The notes under the pieces were generated by a model. The model had not been told where the DNA came from. It saw nothing but the letters and a program-made list of their open reading frames with translations, and ran no database searches. A stretch of 64,000 nucleotides of DNA from Sphingomonas sp. Leaf9. Its GTDB lineage: Bacteria; Pseudomonadota; Alphaproteobacteria; Sphingomonadales; Sphingomonadaceae. Positions 43,660 through 52,696 of this stretch are shown here, in pieces. The stretch lies in the NCBI RefSeq assembly GCF_001421355.1, contig NZ_LMKC01000003.1, forward strand, positions 62,164 to 126,163. The letters run 5' to 3'. A program made the translations under genes and the position numbers. Each line of letters begins with the position of its first letter. Positions within the stretch are counted from its first letter, which is position 1.

Positions 43660-44855
43660 ACGAGGACGACCTGATCGTTCGCGTCGCGGCGCGGGGCGAG
43701 GGGGTGACCGGCGATGGCTGTCACGTGCCGCTGGCCGCCCCCGGCGATCGGTTGCTGGCCGATGGCTCGATCGAGCATGGGCCGCATAACGCCGTGCCGC
43801 CATGCAGCCACTTTCCCACCTGTGGTGGGTGCCAGCTCCAGCATCTCGACCTGCCCAGCGAGGCTGATTTCGTCGCCGACCGGGTGCGCGGCGCGCTGGC
43901 GTCGCAGTCGCTCGACGCCGTGGTCCGCCCGGCGATCCTGTCCGCGACCCACACCCGCCGCCGCGCGACGCTCCATGCCGACCGGCGGGGGAAGCAGGTG
44001 ACGCTGGGCTTCACCGAAAGCGGCACCCACCGCATCGTCGACGTGCGCGAATGCCATGTCCTCCTGCCCGAACTCTTCGCCGCCATCGCCCCGCTGCGCT
44101 GGCTGCTGGCAACGGCGCTCAAGGACCGTTCACGTGCCGACGTCCATCTGGCGCGGGTCGATCAGGGGGTCGACGTCCTCATCATCGGCAAGATCGCCGA
44201 TGGTCTGGCCGCCGCCGAAGCCCTGACCAGCTTCGCGCAGGACCAGCGGCTCGCCCGGCTGTCGATCGACGACGGCATGGGCGCGGAGGCGCGCTGGGAG
44301 CCGGAGCCGGTCACAGTGACGCTGGGGGGCGTGCCCGTCCCGTTCCCGCCGGGCAGCTTCCTGCAGGCGACCGGCGATGGCGAAGCGGCGCTGATCGCGG
44401 CGGTCGACGAAGCAGTCGCAGGGGCGACGATCGTCGCCGACCTGTTCGCCGGGTTGGGCACCTTCACCCTCTCGCGGAACAGCAGCACGCGAACCTATGC
44501 CGGGGAGGCGGGTCGCGAGGCGATCATGGCGCTGAAGCTCGCCGCCGCGCGTGCCGGCCGGCCGGTCGTGGCCGACCATCGCGACCTGTTCCGCCGCCCG
44601 CTGACCGCCACCGAACTCGACCGGTTCGACGCGGTAATCCTTGACCCACCCCGCGCGGGCGCCCGCGAACAGGCGGCCGCACTGGCGGAAAGCAAAACGC
44701 CGATCATCGCCTATGTTTCGTGCAATCCCAGCAGCTTCGCGCGCGATGCTAAGATGTTGGTGCAGGCTGGCTACCGGATCGACTGGGTGCAGCCGGTCGG
44801 GCAATTCCGCTGGTCGACCCATGTCGAACTGGTCGCGCGGCTGGTGCGCGACTAG
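43650..44855 (+). CDS. 23S rRNA (uracil-C5) methyltransferase RlmD-like
   Basis: A 401-residue RumA/TrmA-family m5U methyltransferase. The 4Fe-4S cysteines are CSHFPTCGGC and the Cys of VRECHVL; the SAM motif is IVADLFAGLGTFTLSRN and the catalytic Cys is in AYVSCNPSSFARD. A N-terminal TRAM-like stretch is short. ATG 43650 overlaps the nnrDE end by ten bases. The exact uridine modified cannot be told. Confidence 0.9.
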   Translation: MSLNEDDLIVRVAARGEGVTGDGCHVPLAAPGDRLLADGSIEHGPHNAVPPCSHFPTCGGCQLQHLDLPSEADFVADRVRGALASQSLDAVVRPAILSATHTRRRATLHADRRGKQVTLGFTESGTHRIVDVRECHVLLPELFAAIAPLRWLLATALKDRSRADVHLARVDQGVDVLIIGKIADGLAAAEALTSFAQDQRLARLSIDDGMGAEARWEPEPVTVTLGGVPVPFPPGSFLQATGDGEAALIAAVDEAVAGATIVADLFAGLGTFTLSRNSSTRTYAGEAGREAIMALKLAAARAGRPVVADHRDLFRRPLTATELDRFDAVILDPPRAGAREQAAALAESKTPIIAYVSCNPSSFARDAKMLVQAGYRIDWVQPVGQFRWSTHVELVARLVRD

Positions 44856-44867
44856 CGCAGGGTTGCA

Positions 44868-45614
44868 TCAGATCGCCGGATACGTCGCCCCGACGAAATA
44901 CAGCCCGTCCGGCGGCGCGTTCAGCCACAGCGCTGCCCGGTCGCGCGCCGCAAGGATGTCCGCCAGTTCGTCCGGCGTCCGCTTGCCCTGTCCGACGATC
45001 GCGAGGCAGCCGACCATCGATCGTACCTGATGGTGCAGGAACGAGCGCGCGGCGGCGTGGATGTTGATCCGGTCGCCGTCGCGCTCCACTGCCAGCCGGT
45101 CGAGCGTTCGCAGCGGGCTGTCCGCCTGACAATGCGCCGAACGAAACGTCGTGAAGTCGTGCCGCCCGACCAGCCGCGTCGCTGCATCCGCCATCGCATC
45201 GGTATCCAGCGGCTGCGGCACCCGCCACGCCAGCCCCAGTTCGTGGGTCAGCGGCGCGCGACGGCAAATGATGCGATAGACATAGGCGCGACCCAGACAG
45301 GAAAACCGCGCATGCCAGTCGTCCGGCACCACTTCGCAATCGAGGATCGCCACCGGATCGGGCCGCAGCCGTGCGTTCAGCGCCTCCATCAGCCGGAACG
45401 GTTCGATCGCCTTCGCCACGTCGACATGCGCGCGCATGCCCGTCGCATGGACGCCGGCATCGGTACGCCCGGCGGCATGGACGGCAGCGTGTTCGCCGGT
45501 CACCTCGAACAGCGCGCGCTCGATCGACCCCTGTACGCTCGCCCCCTCGGACTGGCGCTGCCAGCCGACGAACGGGCGACCATCATATTCGACGGTCAGG
45601 GCAAAGCGGGTCAT
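44868..45614 (-). CDS. truA: tRNA pseudouridine(38-40) synthase
   Basis: TruA isomerises uridines 38-40 in tRNA anticodon arms. The catalytic Asp is in [20 protein letters not shown] near residue 52; [25 protein letters not shown] opens the protein and [15 protein letters not shown] is conserved near the end. 248 residues. Start overlaps the fmt stop (ATGA). Confidence 0.96.
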   Translation of the reverse strand: MTRFALTVEYDGRPFVGWQRQSEGASVQGSIERALFEVTGEHAAVHAAGRTDAGVHATGMRAHVDVAKAIEPFRLMEALNARLRPDPVAILDCEVVPDDWHARFSCLGRAYVYRIICRRAPLTHELGLAWRVPQPLDTDAMADAATRLVGRHDFTTFRSAHCQADSPLRTLDRLAVERDGDRINIHAAARSFLHHQVRSMVGCLAIVGQGKRTPDELADILAARDRAALWLNAPPDGLYFVGATYPAI

Positions 45615-46522
45615 GCGATGCGTGTGTCTTTGGGAATGGCGAAGCCGCGGAGCAGTTCCTCCGCCGAGGTAACGCCGCGTCCGGCACGCTGGACCTGTGT
45701 TGGGATTAGCACCCCCTTGGCACAGGCGATCTCCAGTGCGTCGCCAACGACCATGCCCGGTTCGGTACCCGCGGCTGCGTCATCTACCCGCGCCGCCAGT
45801 ACCTTGATCCGCTCGCCATTCAGTTCGAAAAACGCCCCCGGCGCCGGGTTGAACGCCCGCACCTGCCGCTCGGCATCGACGGCGCTCCCATCGAAGCGCA
45901 ACCTCGCCTCGGCCTTGTCGATCTTGGCGGCATGGGTCACGCCCTCGCTTGCCTGCTCGACCGGTGGATAGGCGTCCGGATCGGCCAGCACCTCCAGCAT
46001 CAACCGCGCGCCCATCGCGCTCAGCTCGCCCGCCAGCTCGCCCGCCGTCTTGCCAGAGACCGGGGTGCGTCCCTCCAGCCGCACCGGCCCGGTATCCATC
46101 CCCGCCGCCATCTGCATGATGCCGACGCCGGTTTCTTCGTCCCCGGCAAGGATCGCGCGCTGGATCGGCGCTGCTCCGCGCCAGCGAGGCAGCAACGATC
46201 CATGGACGTTGAGGCACCCCAGTCGCGGCGCGTCCAGCACCGCGCGCGGCAACAGCAAGCCATAGGCGGCAACCACCGCCACATCGGCATGCAGCGCGGC
46301 AAACGCCGCCTGCACCTCCGCATCGCGCAGGCTCTCCGGTACCCGCACCTCGATCCCCAGCGATTCGGCCAGCCGGTGGACGGGGGAGGGGGTCAGCGCC
46401 TTGCCCCGCCCGGCGCGACGGGGCGGCTGGCTGTACGCCGCAACGACCTCGTGCCCCGCATCAACCAGCGCCTGGAGGATTGGCACCGCAAATTCGGGCG
46501 TGCCCATGAAGATGATCCGCAT
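45611..46522 (-). CDS. fmt: methionyl-tRNA formyltransferase
   Basis: Fmt formylates initiator Met-tRNA with 10-formyl-[44 protein letters not shown] and the catalytic region [38 protein letters not shown] (Asn, His and Asp of the active site) are intact. 303 residues from ATG 46522. Divergent from recR-def, so formylation and deformylation genes lie back to back. Confidence 0.97.
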   Translation of the reverse strand: MRIIFMGTPEFAVPILQALVDAGHEVVAAYSQPPRRAGRGKALTPSPVHRLAESLGIEVRVPESLRDAEVQAAFAALHADVAVVAAYGLLLPRAVLDAPRLGCLNVHGSLLPRWRGAAPIQRAILAGDEETGVGIMQMAAGMDTGPVRLEGRTPVSGKTAGELAGELSAMGARLMLEVLADPDAYPPVEQASEGVTHAAKIDKAEARLRFDGSAVDAERQVRAFNPAPGAFFELNGERIKVLAARVDDAAAGTEPGMVVGDALEIACAKGVLIPTQVQRAGRGVTSAEELLRGFAIPKDTRIA

Positions 46523-46576
46523 GCGCCCTCTACGACACCGTGGCGTCCGCCCGCGCAACCCCCTATCTTGAACGCG

Positions 46577-47173
46577 ATGGCCTCTCCCGAAATCGACGCG
46601 CTGACCCAGGCGCTCTCCCGCCTTCCCGGTCTTGGCCCCCGTTCGGCCAGGCGCGCGGTGCTGCATCTGGTGAAAAAGCGCGAGACGGCGCTCGACCCGC
46701 TGCTGATCGCGCTTGACCGGGTGGCGCGCAATCTGTCGACCTGTTCGACCTGCGGCAATGTCGACACGACCGATCCGTGCGGCATCTGCACCGATCCGCG
46801 CCGCGACGATCGCTCGCTGTGCGTGGTGGAGGAGGTCGCCGATCTGTGGGCGCTCGATCGTGCGCGGCTGTTCCCCGGCCGGTTTCATGTGCTGGGCGGG
46901 CGGCTGTCGGCGCTGGAGGGCGTGCGGCCCGACGACCTCGCCATCGACTCGCTGGTCGGCCGCGTGGCGGCAGGGGGCATCGATGAAGTCGTCCTGGCAA
47001 TGAACGCCACGCTGGAGGGGCAGACGACCGCCCATTACATCGCCGAGCGGATCGAGAAATTTCCCGTCCGCCTGACCCAGCTCGCGCACGGCCTGCCGGT
47101 CGGCGGCGAACTCGACTATCTGGACGAAGGCACGCTGGCACAGGCGCTCCGGGCACGACGCCCGGTCGCTTGA
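46577..47173 (+). CDS. recR: recombination protein RecR
   Basis: RecR loads RecA at gaps with RecFO. It has the helix-hairpin-helix ([20 protein letters not shown]), the zinc finger [16 protein letters not shown] and a Toprim domain starting [16 protein letters not shown]. The ATG at 46577 gives the normal 198 residues; the frame is open far upstream only because of antisense fmt. Confidence 0.97.
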   Translation: MASPEIDALTQALSRLPGLGPRSARRAVLHLVKKRETALDPLLIALDRVARNLSTCSTCGNVDTTDPCGICTDPRRDDRSLCVVEEVADLWALDRARLFPGRFHVLGGRLSALEGVRPDDLAIDSLVGRVAAGGIDEVVLAMNATLEGQTTAHYIAERIEKFPVRLTQLAHGLPVGGELDYLDEGTLAQALRARRPVA

Positions 47174-47204
47174 CCGGCGAAACTATGCTACTTACCCGAC
47201 CGCT

Positions 47205-47729
47205 ATGGCTATTCTTCCGATCATCGAAATCCCCGATCCCCGCCTCCGCCTCGTCTCCGAACCCGTCGAGGGCGTGACGGACGAGGTGAAAACCCTCATC
47301 GCCGACATGTTCGAGACGATGTACGACGCACCCGGCATCGGCCTCGCCGCGATCCAGGTCGCCGTGCCCAAGCGCGTGCTGGTCATCGACCTGCAGGACG
47401 AGGAAGATGAAGAGGGCAAGCCGGTCAAGGCGCCGCACGCCTTCGTCAATCCGGTGATCGAGGAAGTGTCGGAAGAGCTGTCGTCCTATCAGGAAGGCTG
47501 CCTGTCGATCCCCGAACAATATGCCGATGTCGTCCGCCCCGCACGCTGCCGCGTGACGTGGCTGGACGAACAGGGCGAGTCCCATGACGAATGGCTCGAC
47601 GGGCTGATGGCGACCTGTCTCCAGCATGAGATGGATCATCTGAACGGCGTGTTGTTCATCGACCATCTGTCGCGGCTGAAGCGCGATATGGTCATCAAGA
47701 AGCTGAACAAGGCGCGCAAGGCGGCCTGA
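47205..47729 (+). CDS. def: peptide deformylase
   Basis: Def removes the N-formyl group from nascent proteins. Motifs [19 protein letters not shown] and the metal site QHEMDH(L) are exact. 174 residues. It follows recR by 31 bases and is antiparallel to fmt across recR. Confidence 0.97.
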   Translation: MAILPIIEIPDPRLRLVSEPVEGVTDEVKTLIADMFETMYDAPGIGLAAIQVAVPKRVLVIDLQDEEDEEGKPVKAPHAFVNPVIEEVSEELSSYQEGCLSIPEQYADVVRPARCRVTWLDEQGESHDEWLDGLMATCLQHEMDHLNGVLFIDHLSRLKRDMVIKKLNKARKAA

Positions 47730-47822
47730 GGACCTTTCCAACGCGACGAACCGAACCCCCATCACCTTGCCCGTCGGGCGGGGCGGGGGTAGGTTCCCTC
47801 TCCGTTCCTCCCGGAGTATCGC

Positions 47823-49247
47823 ATGGACCCGCTTGTCATCGTCATCGTCGCCGCCGTCCTGCTCGCGGGGCTGGCGATCGGCTGGCTGATGGGCACCCGC
47901 CAGGTCCAGTCGCTGCGCGAGGAACGCGACAGCCGCGAGGGTGATTTCAAGCAGGCGATCGCCGACCTCGCACTCGCGACCGAACGTGCGAAGGAAGTAC
48001 CGGCACTGCGCGAGGAGCTGGCCGAAATCCGTGGTGACCGCGACGCGCTGCTGCTCGACCATGCTGCGCTCAAGGCCAATGCGGCCGCGTTCGAGGAACG
48101 GCTGACCGAGTTCAAGGACGCGCGCGAGGCGATGGCCGGGCAGTTCCGCGAAACCGCGCAGATCATGCTCGACGGCGCGCAAAAGGCGTTTCTGCAACGC
48201 GCCAACGAACGCTTCGCCCAGGCCGGCGACACCAACGAGATGAAGCTGAAGGCGCTGCTGGCCCCGGTCGAGGCGACGCTGAAGCGCTACGAAGCCAGCA
48301 TGACCAAGGTCGAGGGCGAGCGGCAGGAAGCCTATGGCACGCTGAAGGGCCTGATGGACGCGATGCGCATCGGGCAGGAATCGGTGAAGAGCGAGGCGGC
48401 GAAGCTGGTCAACGCGCTGCGCTCCGCCCCGAAGGCACGCGGTCGCTGGGGCGAGCAGCAGCTGCGCAACGTGCTGGAAACCTGTGGCCTTGCCGAACAT
48501 ACCGATTTCCAGATGGAGGTCTCGGTCGACCATGGCGACGGTCGCCTGCGTCCCGATGCCATCGTCAAGGTGCCCGGCGGCAAGAGCCTGGTGATCGATG
48601 CCAAGGTGTCGCTGAACGCCTATCAGGACGCGCATGGCGCGGTCGATGAGGTCGAGCGCGCCGCGTTCATGACCGCCCACGTCGCGTCCATGAAGAACCA
48701 CGTCAACGCGCTGGGGGCCAAGAGCTATCAGTCGCAGTTCGAGGATACGCCCGATTACGTCGTGATGTTCGTGCCGGGCGAACATTTCCTCGCCGCCGCA
48801 TTGGAACATGATCCGTCGATGTGGGACTATGCGTTCGACCGCCGCGTGCTGATCGCGACGCCGACCAATCTGATCGCCATCGCCCGCACCGTCGCGGCCG
48901 TGTGGCGGCAGGAAAAGCTCGCCGGCGAAGCGCGCCAGATCGGCCAGCTGGGCCGCGAACTCCACGCCCGCCTCGCCAAGATGGGCGACCATGTCGCGAA
49001 GCTCGGCAAGAACCTGGAGGGTGCGAACACCGCCTACAACGCGTTCGTCGGCAGCCTCGAATCGCAGGTGATGACTTCGGCCAAGCGCTTCGAAACGCTG
49101 AACATCGACACGGGCGGCAAGAGCATCGACCCGCTGCCGGTCGTCGAACAGTCGCCGCGCCCGCTGACCAAGCTGGCCGTCGCCATCGCGCAGGCGGAAG
49201 ACGCAGTGGAAGAGCGGATTGAAGCGGAGGGTGCGGCGGCGGAATAA
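47823..49247 (+). CDS. rmuC: DNA recombination protein RmuC
   Basis: A membrane-tethered coiled-coil protein with a PD-(D/E)xK-like nuclease fold that limits inversions at short repeats and, in recent work, phage. Residues 4-26 are a membrane anchor, 30-220 are coiled coil, and the core reads GRWGEQQLRNVLETCGLAEHTDFQME to KVPGGKSLVIDAKVSLNAYQDA, with PDYVVMFVPGEHFLAAALEHDP. 474 residues. Confidence 0.93.
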   Translation: MDPLVIVIVAAVLLAGLAIGWLMGTRQVQSLREERDSREGDFKQAIADLALATERAKEVPALREELAEIRGDRDALLLDHAALKANAAAFEERLTEFKDAREAMAGQFRETAQIMLDGAQKAFLQRANERFAQAGDTNEMKLKALLAPVEATLKRYEASMTKVEGERQEAYGTLKGLMDAMRIGQESVKSEAAKLVNALRSAPKARGRWGEQQLRNVLETCGLAEHTDFQMEVSVDHGDGRLRPDAIVKVPGGKSLVIDAKVSLNAYQDAHGAVDEVERAAFMTAHVASMKNHVNALGAKSYQSQFEDTPDYVVMFVPGEHFLAAALEHDPSMWDYAFDRRVLIATPTNLIAIARTVAAVWRQEKLAGEARQIGQLGRELHARLAKMGDHVAKLGKNLEGANTAYNAFVGSLESQVMTSAKRFETLNIDTGGKSIDPLPVVEQSPRPLTKLAVAIAQAEDAVEERIEAEGAAAE

Positions 49248-49271
49248 GCGCGCGCACTATCCGCTGACGGG

Positions 49272-49353
49272 CGTCACCCCGGCAAAGACCATGACCTTTG
49301 CGAAAGTCCGGATTGCCGGATCGTTCTCGTAACCCCCGCGAAGGTGGGGTGCC
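49272..49353. repeat. degenerate dispersed repeats between rmuC and speB-like gene
   Basis: CGTCACCCCGG (the outer end of the family 1 arm) is followed by unrelated sequence with ATGACCTTTGCGAAAGTCC, then AACCCCCGCGAAGGTGGGGT, a small palindrome common as a dispersed repeat. It lies between convergent genes and may serve as terminator. Confidence 0.5.
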
Positions 49354-49363
49354 AACGAACTCC

Positions 49364-50311
49364 TTACCGCCCCGGTCGTGGCGGCACCTGCCCATTATCG
49401 CCCAGCACCAGCCCCATTGTCACCGCGACGATCCGCGCCGCCATTCCCGCACACAAACGATGCGGGTCGTCGCGCGCCGGGACATATTCCGCCAGCACCA
49501 GCCCCGCGATCTCGCCCTTGTCCGCCAGCGCGCTCAGCAGCATCACGACCTCCTCATACCGCAATCCACCCGGCGTCGGCATCGCCACCGCCGGAAACAC
49601 CGCCGGGTCGATCCCGTCGCAATCGATCGACACCAGATAGCGCTCACCTGCTGGCACCTGCGCGATCGCCGCGTCGATCCCGCCGCGGATCAGGTCATAG
49701 GCGGTGACGATCCGGCTGCCCCAGCCGCGCACATCGTCGATCTGCCACTGGCCTCCGCTGCCAAGCCCGCGCACCCCGACCTGCACCATGCCCGTGACTT
49801 GCGGCATCTCCGCCAGCCGCCGCATCGGCGAGCCATAGCCCAGCGGCTCGCCCCGGATATCGTCGCCCCAATCGACATGCGCGTCGATCTGCACGACGGT
49901 CAGCGGCCCGTGATCGGCGAAGGCCGCCGCGAACGGGATCGGCACCGAATCGTCCCCGCCCAGCAGGATCGGCACCGCGCCGGCATCCAGCACCGCGCGC
50001 GTCGTCGCCTCGATCCGCTCGCGATTGCCCGGAGCATCTTCCGGCCGGGTATCGACATCACCGATATCGACCACCCCGCGCGCATCGCCCGGATCGGGAA
50101 AGGGGGTAAAGCCCAGATCGAAATCGATCTGCGACAATTGCCGCGCGAACCCCAGCGACGCAGCGCGGATCGCGGCAGGCGCGTCGGCCGAATGGCTCGG
50201 CTCGCCATCGTCATAGGGTGTGGCTTCGCTCACGCCGAACAGGACGATGCTGGGGCGCTCCAGCGCATCGATGTCGGCGGCGGGCAGGGCGGCGAAGGTC
50301 GGTCGGGTCAT
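49364..50311 (-). CDS. agmatinase/arginase-family ureohydrolase, GGDDS variant
   Basis: A 315-residue dinuclear-Mn ureohydrolase-fold enzyme hydrolysing a guanidino compound (agmatine, guanidinobutyrate or similar). Mn-ligand motifs VVQIDAHVDWGD and LVSIDCDGIDPAVFP are present. The first motif, normally GGDHS, reads GGDDS, so one His ligand is replaced by Asp. The gene lies on the same strand downstream of astA/astB, in an arginine-catabolism setting. Confidence 0.82.
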   Translation of the reverse strand: MTRPTFAALPAADIDALERPSIVLFGVSEATPYDDGEPSHSADAPAAIRAASLGFARQLSQIDFDLGFTPFPDPGDARGVVDIGDVDTRPEDAPGNRERIEATTRAVLDAGAVPILLGGDDSVPIPFAAAFADHGPLTVVQIDAHVDWGDDIRGEPLGYGSPMRRLAEMPQVTGMVQVGVRGLGSGGQWQIDDVRGWGSRIVTAYDLIRGGIDAAIAQVPAGERYLVSIDCDGIDPAVFPAVAMPTPGGLRYEEVVMLLSALADKGEIAGLVLAEYVPARDDPHRLCAGMAARIVAVTMGLVLGDNGQVPPRPGR

Positions 50312-50341
50312 CCCCTCTCAATCCCCCGCCGGCGCAAAGGT

Positions 50342-51139
50342 TCAGGGCCGGTGCTGCCCCAGCACGGTGTAGGCCATCACCGCCGTTGCCACCGCCGCGT
50401 TCAGGCTGTCGGCTTTGCCCAGCATCGGAAGCTTGACCAGCAAGTCGCATTCGGCGGCCATATGGTCGGGCATCCCCTGCGCCTCGTTGCCGGTAAGCAG
50501 GAAGGTCGGATCGGGATAGCTCGCCGCGCGATAATCCTGTGTCGTGTCTAGGCTGAGGCCGACCAGCGTGCCCGGCCCCTTACGCAGCCAGTCGCGGAAC
50601 GTCGCCCAGTCGGCCCGCGCGACGGCGACGGTAAAGATCGCCCCCATGCTGGCCCGCACCGCCTCGACCGAGAATGGGTCGACGCATTCGTCGATCAGGA
50701 TCAGCCCACCGGCTCCCGTCGCATCCGCCGTGCGCAGGATCGTACCGAGATTGCCCGGATCGCGCAGCCGTTCGGCGACCAGCCACAGCGATGCGTTGCG
50801 CCGGTCGATGCCGGAAAGCGCGGTCGAAAATTCGTCATAGACCCCGACGACCGACCCCGGATTATCCTTGCCCGACAGCTTCGACAGAATGTCGACCGTA
50901 GTCGAAATGGCGATGCCGCCCGACGCCTCGGTCTCCTCGATCAGCGTCTGCAGAAGCGGATGCTGCTCGCTGCTCGCGAAATACAGCTCCGCGGGCAGCC
51001 ACCCCGCCTCGCGCGCTTCGGTCAGGATGCGCAACCCTTCGGCCAGGAAGCGGCGCTGGTCGCGGCGGTGACGTTTCTCGCGCAGGTTGCGCGCGGACTT
51101 CACCATCGGGTTCGAATAGGCGGTAATTTCGCGTGGCAT
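50342..51139 (-). CDS. TrmH-family (SPOUT) RNA 2'-O-methyltransferase
   Basis: A 265-residue SPOUT methyltransferase. An N-terminal L30e-like substrate domain is followed by the knot motifs NPGNLGTILRTADATGAGGLILID, LTGNEAQGMPDH and LPMLGKADSLNAAVATAVMAY. It most resembles RlmB/TsnR-like 23S rRNA Gm methyltransferases; the target is not determined. Ten bases follow before the 73-residue gene upstream. Confidence 0.9.
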   Translation of the reverse strand: MPREITAYSNPMVKSARNLREKRHRRDQRRFLAEGLRILTEAREAGWLPAELYFASSEQHPLLQTLIEETEASGGIAISTTVDILSKLSGKDNPGSVVGVYDEFSTALSGIDRRNASLWLVAERLRDPGNLGTILRTADATGAGGLILIDECVDPFSVEAVRASMGAIFTVAVARADWATFRDWLRKGPGTLVGLSLDTTQDYRAASYPDPTFLLTGNEAQGMPDHMAAECDLLVKLPMLGKADSLNAAVATAVMAYTVLGQHRP

Positions 51140-51148
51140 ATTGCCCGC

Positions 51149-51370
51149 CTAGCGCCCCGCGCGCTCCGCGTCGATGGAATCGAGGATGCGCGTGCCCGCC
51201 ATGAACACCGCGATCGGGCAGACCGCGAACAACAGCTTGCCGCCGATCCCCGGATATTGCGCCATGTAATGAAAGCCGCGCTCGACCGCGCCGACGCCCA
51301 GGCCATAGATGACGAGGAACGCCTCGAACTTCGACTTGATCGTGAAAAGGTTCTTGAGCCGGGTCAGCAT
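51149..51370 (-). CDS. small membrane-associated hypothetical protein, 73 residues
   Basis: Unrecognised. MLTRLKNLFTIKSKFEAFLVIYGLGVGAVERGFHYMAQYPGIGGKLLFAVCPIAVFMAG contains one or two hydrophobic segments (about 16-28 and 44-60) and a basic N-terminus. It is followed closely by the TrmH-type gene. Upstream lie a small palindrome GGCGG-TTTT-CCGCC variant (51401-51414) and, 65 bases away, the exact CtrA box at 51437-51452, which makes it a candidate CtrA target. Confidence 0.65.
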   Translation of the reverse strand: MLTRLKNLFTIKSKFEAFLVIYGLGVGAVERGFHYMAQYPGIGGKLLFAVCPIAVFMAGTRILDSIDAERAGR

Positions 51371-51434
51371 GATCCCAAAATACGCAAAATACGTACCAAT
51401 GGCGGTTTTCCGCCAATCCTGCCGCCCGGCTGAT

Positions 51435-51453
51435 GGTTAATTGTCAATTAACC
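51435..51453. promoter_or_regulatory. exact CtrA-type box as a 19-base perfect palindrome
   Basis: GGTTAATTG-T-CAATTAACC. Read on either strand it contains TTAA-N7-TTAAC, the CtrA consensus. It spans the astB stop codon and encodes its last residues (LIDN). It stands out as AT-rich in a GC-rich region and is about 65 bases upstream of the 73-residue gene. Confidence 0.5.
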
Positions 51454-52696
51454 CGACAAGGTCGAGTGATTCCAGCAGCGCCTGCCGCGCAATTTCGATC
51501 CGCTCGATCAGCGCCGGATCGCCGATATCGGCGGGTGCAATGCGCTCGGGCCAATGCGCCTCGATCACCGCCGCGATCCGGTCGAGCTTTGCTTCGTCGA
51601 CCAGGAAGCGCGGATCGATCGTCGCCGGATCGGCCACGACGCGCAGCCGCAGACAGGCGGGGCCACCGCCATTGGCCATTGATTCGCGCACATCGACCAC
51701 CTCCAGCCGGCGGATCGGGCCGTTGCCCGCGACCATTTCCTGCAACCAGCTCCAGACGCGTGGATTGTCGCGCGCCTCGCCCGGCAGGATCAGCGCCATG
51801 CCACCGCCATCGGGCAGGGTCACCAACTGCGCATTGAAGAGGTAGGAGGTGATCGCATCGGCCAGGCTCACCCGGTCGGCCGGCACCTCGACGATCTCGA
51901 CCGACGGCATGGCGCGTCGCAGGTCGGCGAAGAAGCCCTCGCGATCCTCGAACGCCTGTTCATGCGCGAACAGCACGCGTTCGTTGGCGACCGCCACCAC
52001 GTCGTTGTGAAACGCGCCCGCCGCGATCGCCGCGTCCGATTGCCGCACCATCAGCGTGGCCGCCGGGTCCAGCCCATGCGCCCGCGCGATCGCCGCCGAC
52101 GCCTCGACATGCTGGCGCGCGGGGAAGGGGCCGCCGCTCACGCCATAGACGAAGACCTCGACGCCGGCCGCGTCGTGCGTGTCGCACAGCCGCATATGGT
52201 TGGCCGCGCCCTCGTCGCCGAACGGTGCCGGCACCGGGCCATGCACGACGAACGCGTCGCCGGAAAAGGCGGTGCGCAACTGCTTGAGCGTCGCCGGCCA
52301 CTCATGGCTGCGATGGGCCATCGTCACGAGGTTCGCGACGGTCAGGTGGCAGCGCCCGTCGCTGCAATCGCTGGCGGGCGAAACGGTCGCGGCATTGGCC
52401 GCCCACATCGCGGAGGCCGACAGCGCCTGCGCTCGCAGATGCGGCGCGGCACCGGCATAATCGGTCGCCAGTGCGGCCAGCCAGCCATGGTCCGGGCGCG
52501 GATGTGGCAGCAGGATGCCCTGCGTCAGCCCCAGCGCGAGGTTCGCCCGCATCTTGGCGATCCCCTGCAACGCCGCTGCACGCGGGCGCGACGTCTCGCC
52601 CGCGTTGCGCGTCGCCGCCAGATTGCCGTGGCTCAGGCCCGCATAATTGTGGCTGGGACCGATGATCCCGTCGAAATTGATCTCGCGCACGCTCAT
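51437..52696 (-). CDS. astB: N-succinylarginine dihydrolase
   Basis: AstB releases two ammonia and CO2 from succinylarginine to give succinylornithine in the arginine succinyltransferase pathway. The 419-residue protein has REINFDGIIGPSHNYAGLSHGNLAATRN at the N-terminus, HEWPATLKQLRTAFSGDAFVVHGPVPAPFGDEGAANHMRLC in the middle, GAFHNDVVAVANERVLFAHE, and the active-site Cys in NGGGPACLRLRVV. ATG 52696 overlaps the astA stop (ATGA). Confidence 0.96.
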   Translation of the reverse strand: MSVREINFDGIIGPSHNYAGLSHGNLAATRNAGETSRPRAAALQGIAKMRANLALGLTQGILLPHPRPDHGWLAALATDYAGAAPHLRAQALSASAMWAANAATVSPASDCSDGRCHLTVANLVTMAHRSHEWPATLKQLRTAFSGDAFVVHGPVPAPFGDEGAANHMRLCDTHDAAGVEVFVYGVSGGPFPARQHVEASAAIARAHGLDPAATLMVRQSDAAIAAGAFHNDVVAVANERVLFAHEQAFEDREGFFADLRRAMPSVEIVEVPADRVSLADAITSYLFNAQLVTLPDGGGMALILPGEARDNPRVWSWLQEMVAGNGPIRRLEVVDVRESMANGGGPACLRLRVVADPATIDPRFLVDEAKLDRIAAVIEAHWPERIAPADIGDPALIERIEIARQALLESLDLVGLIDN

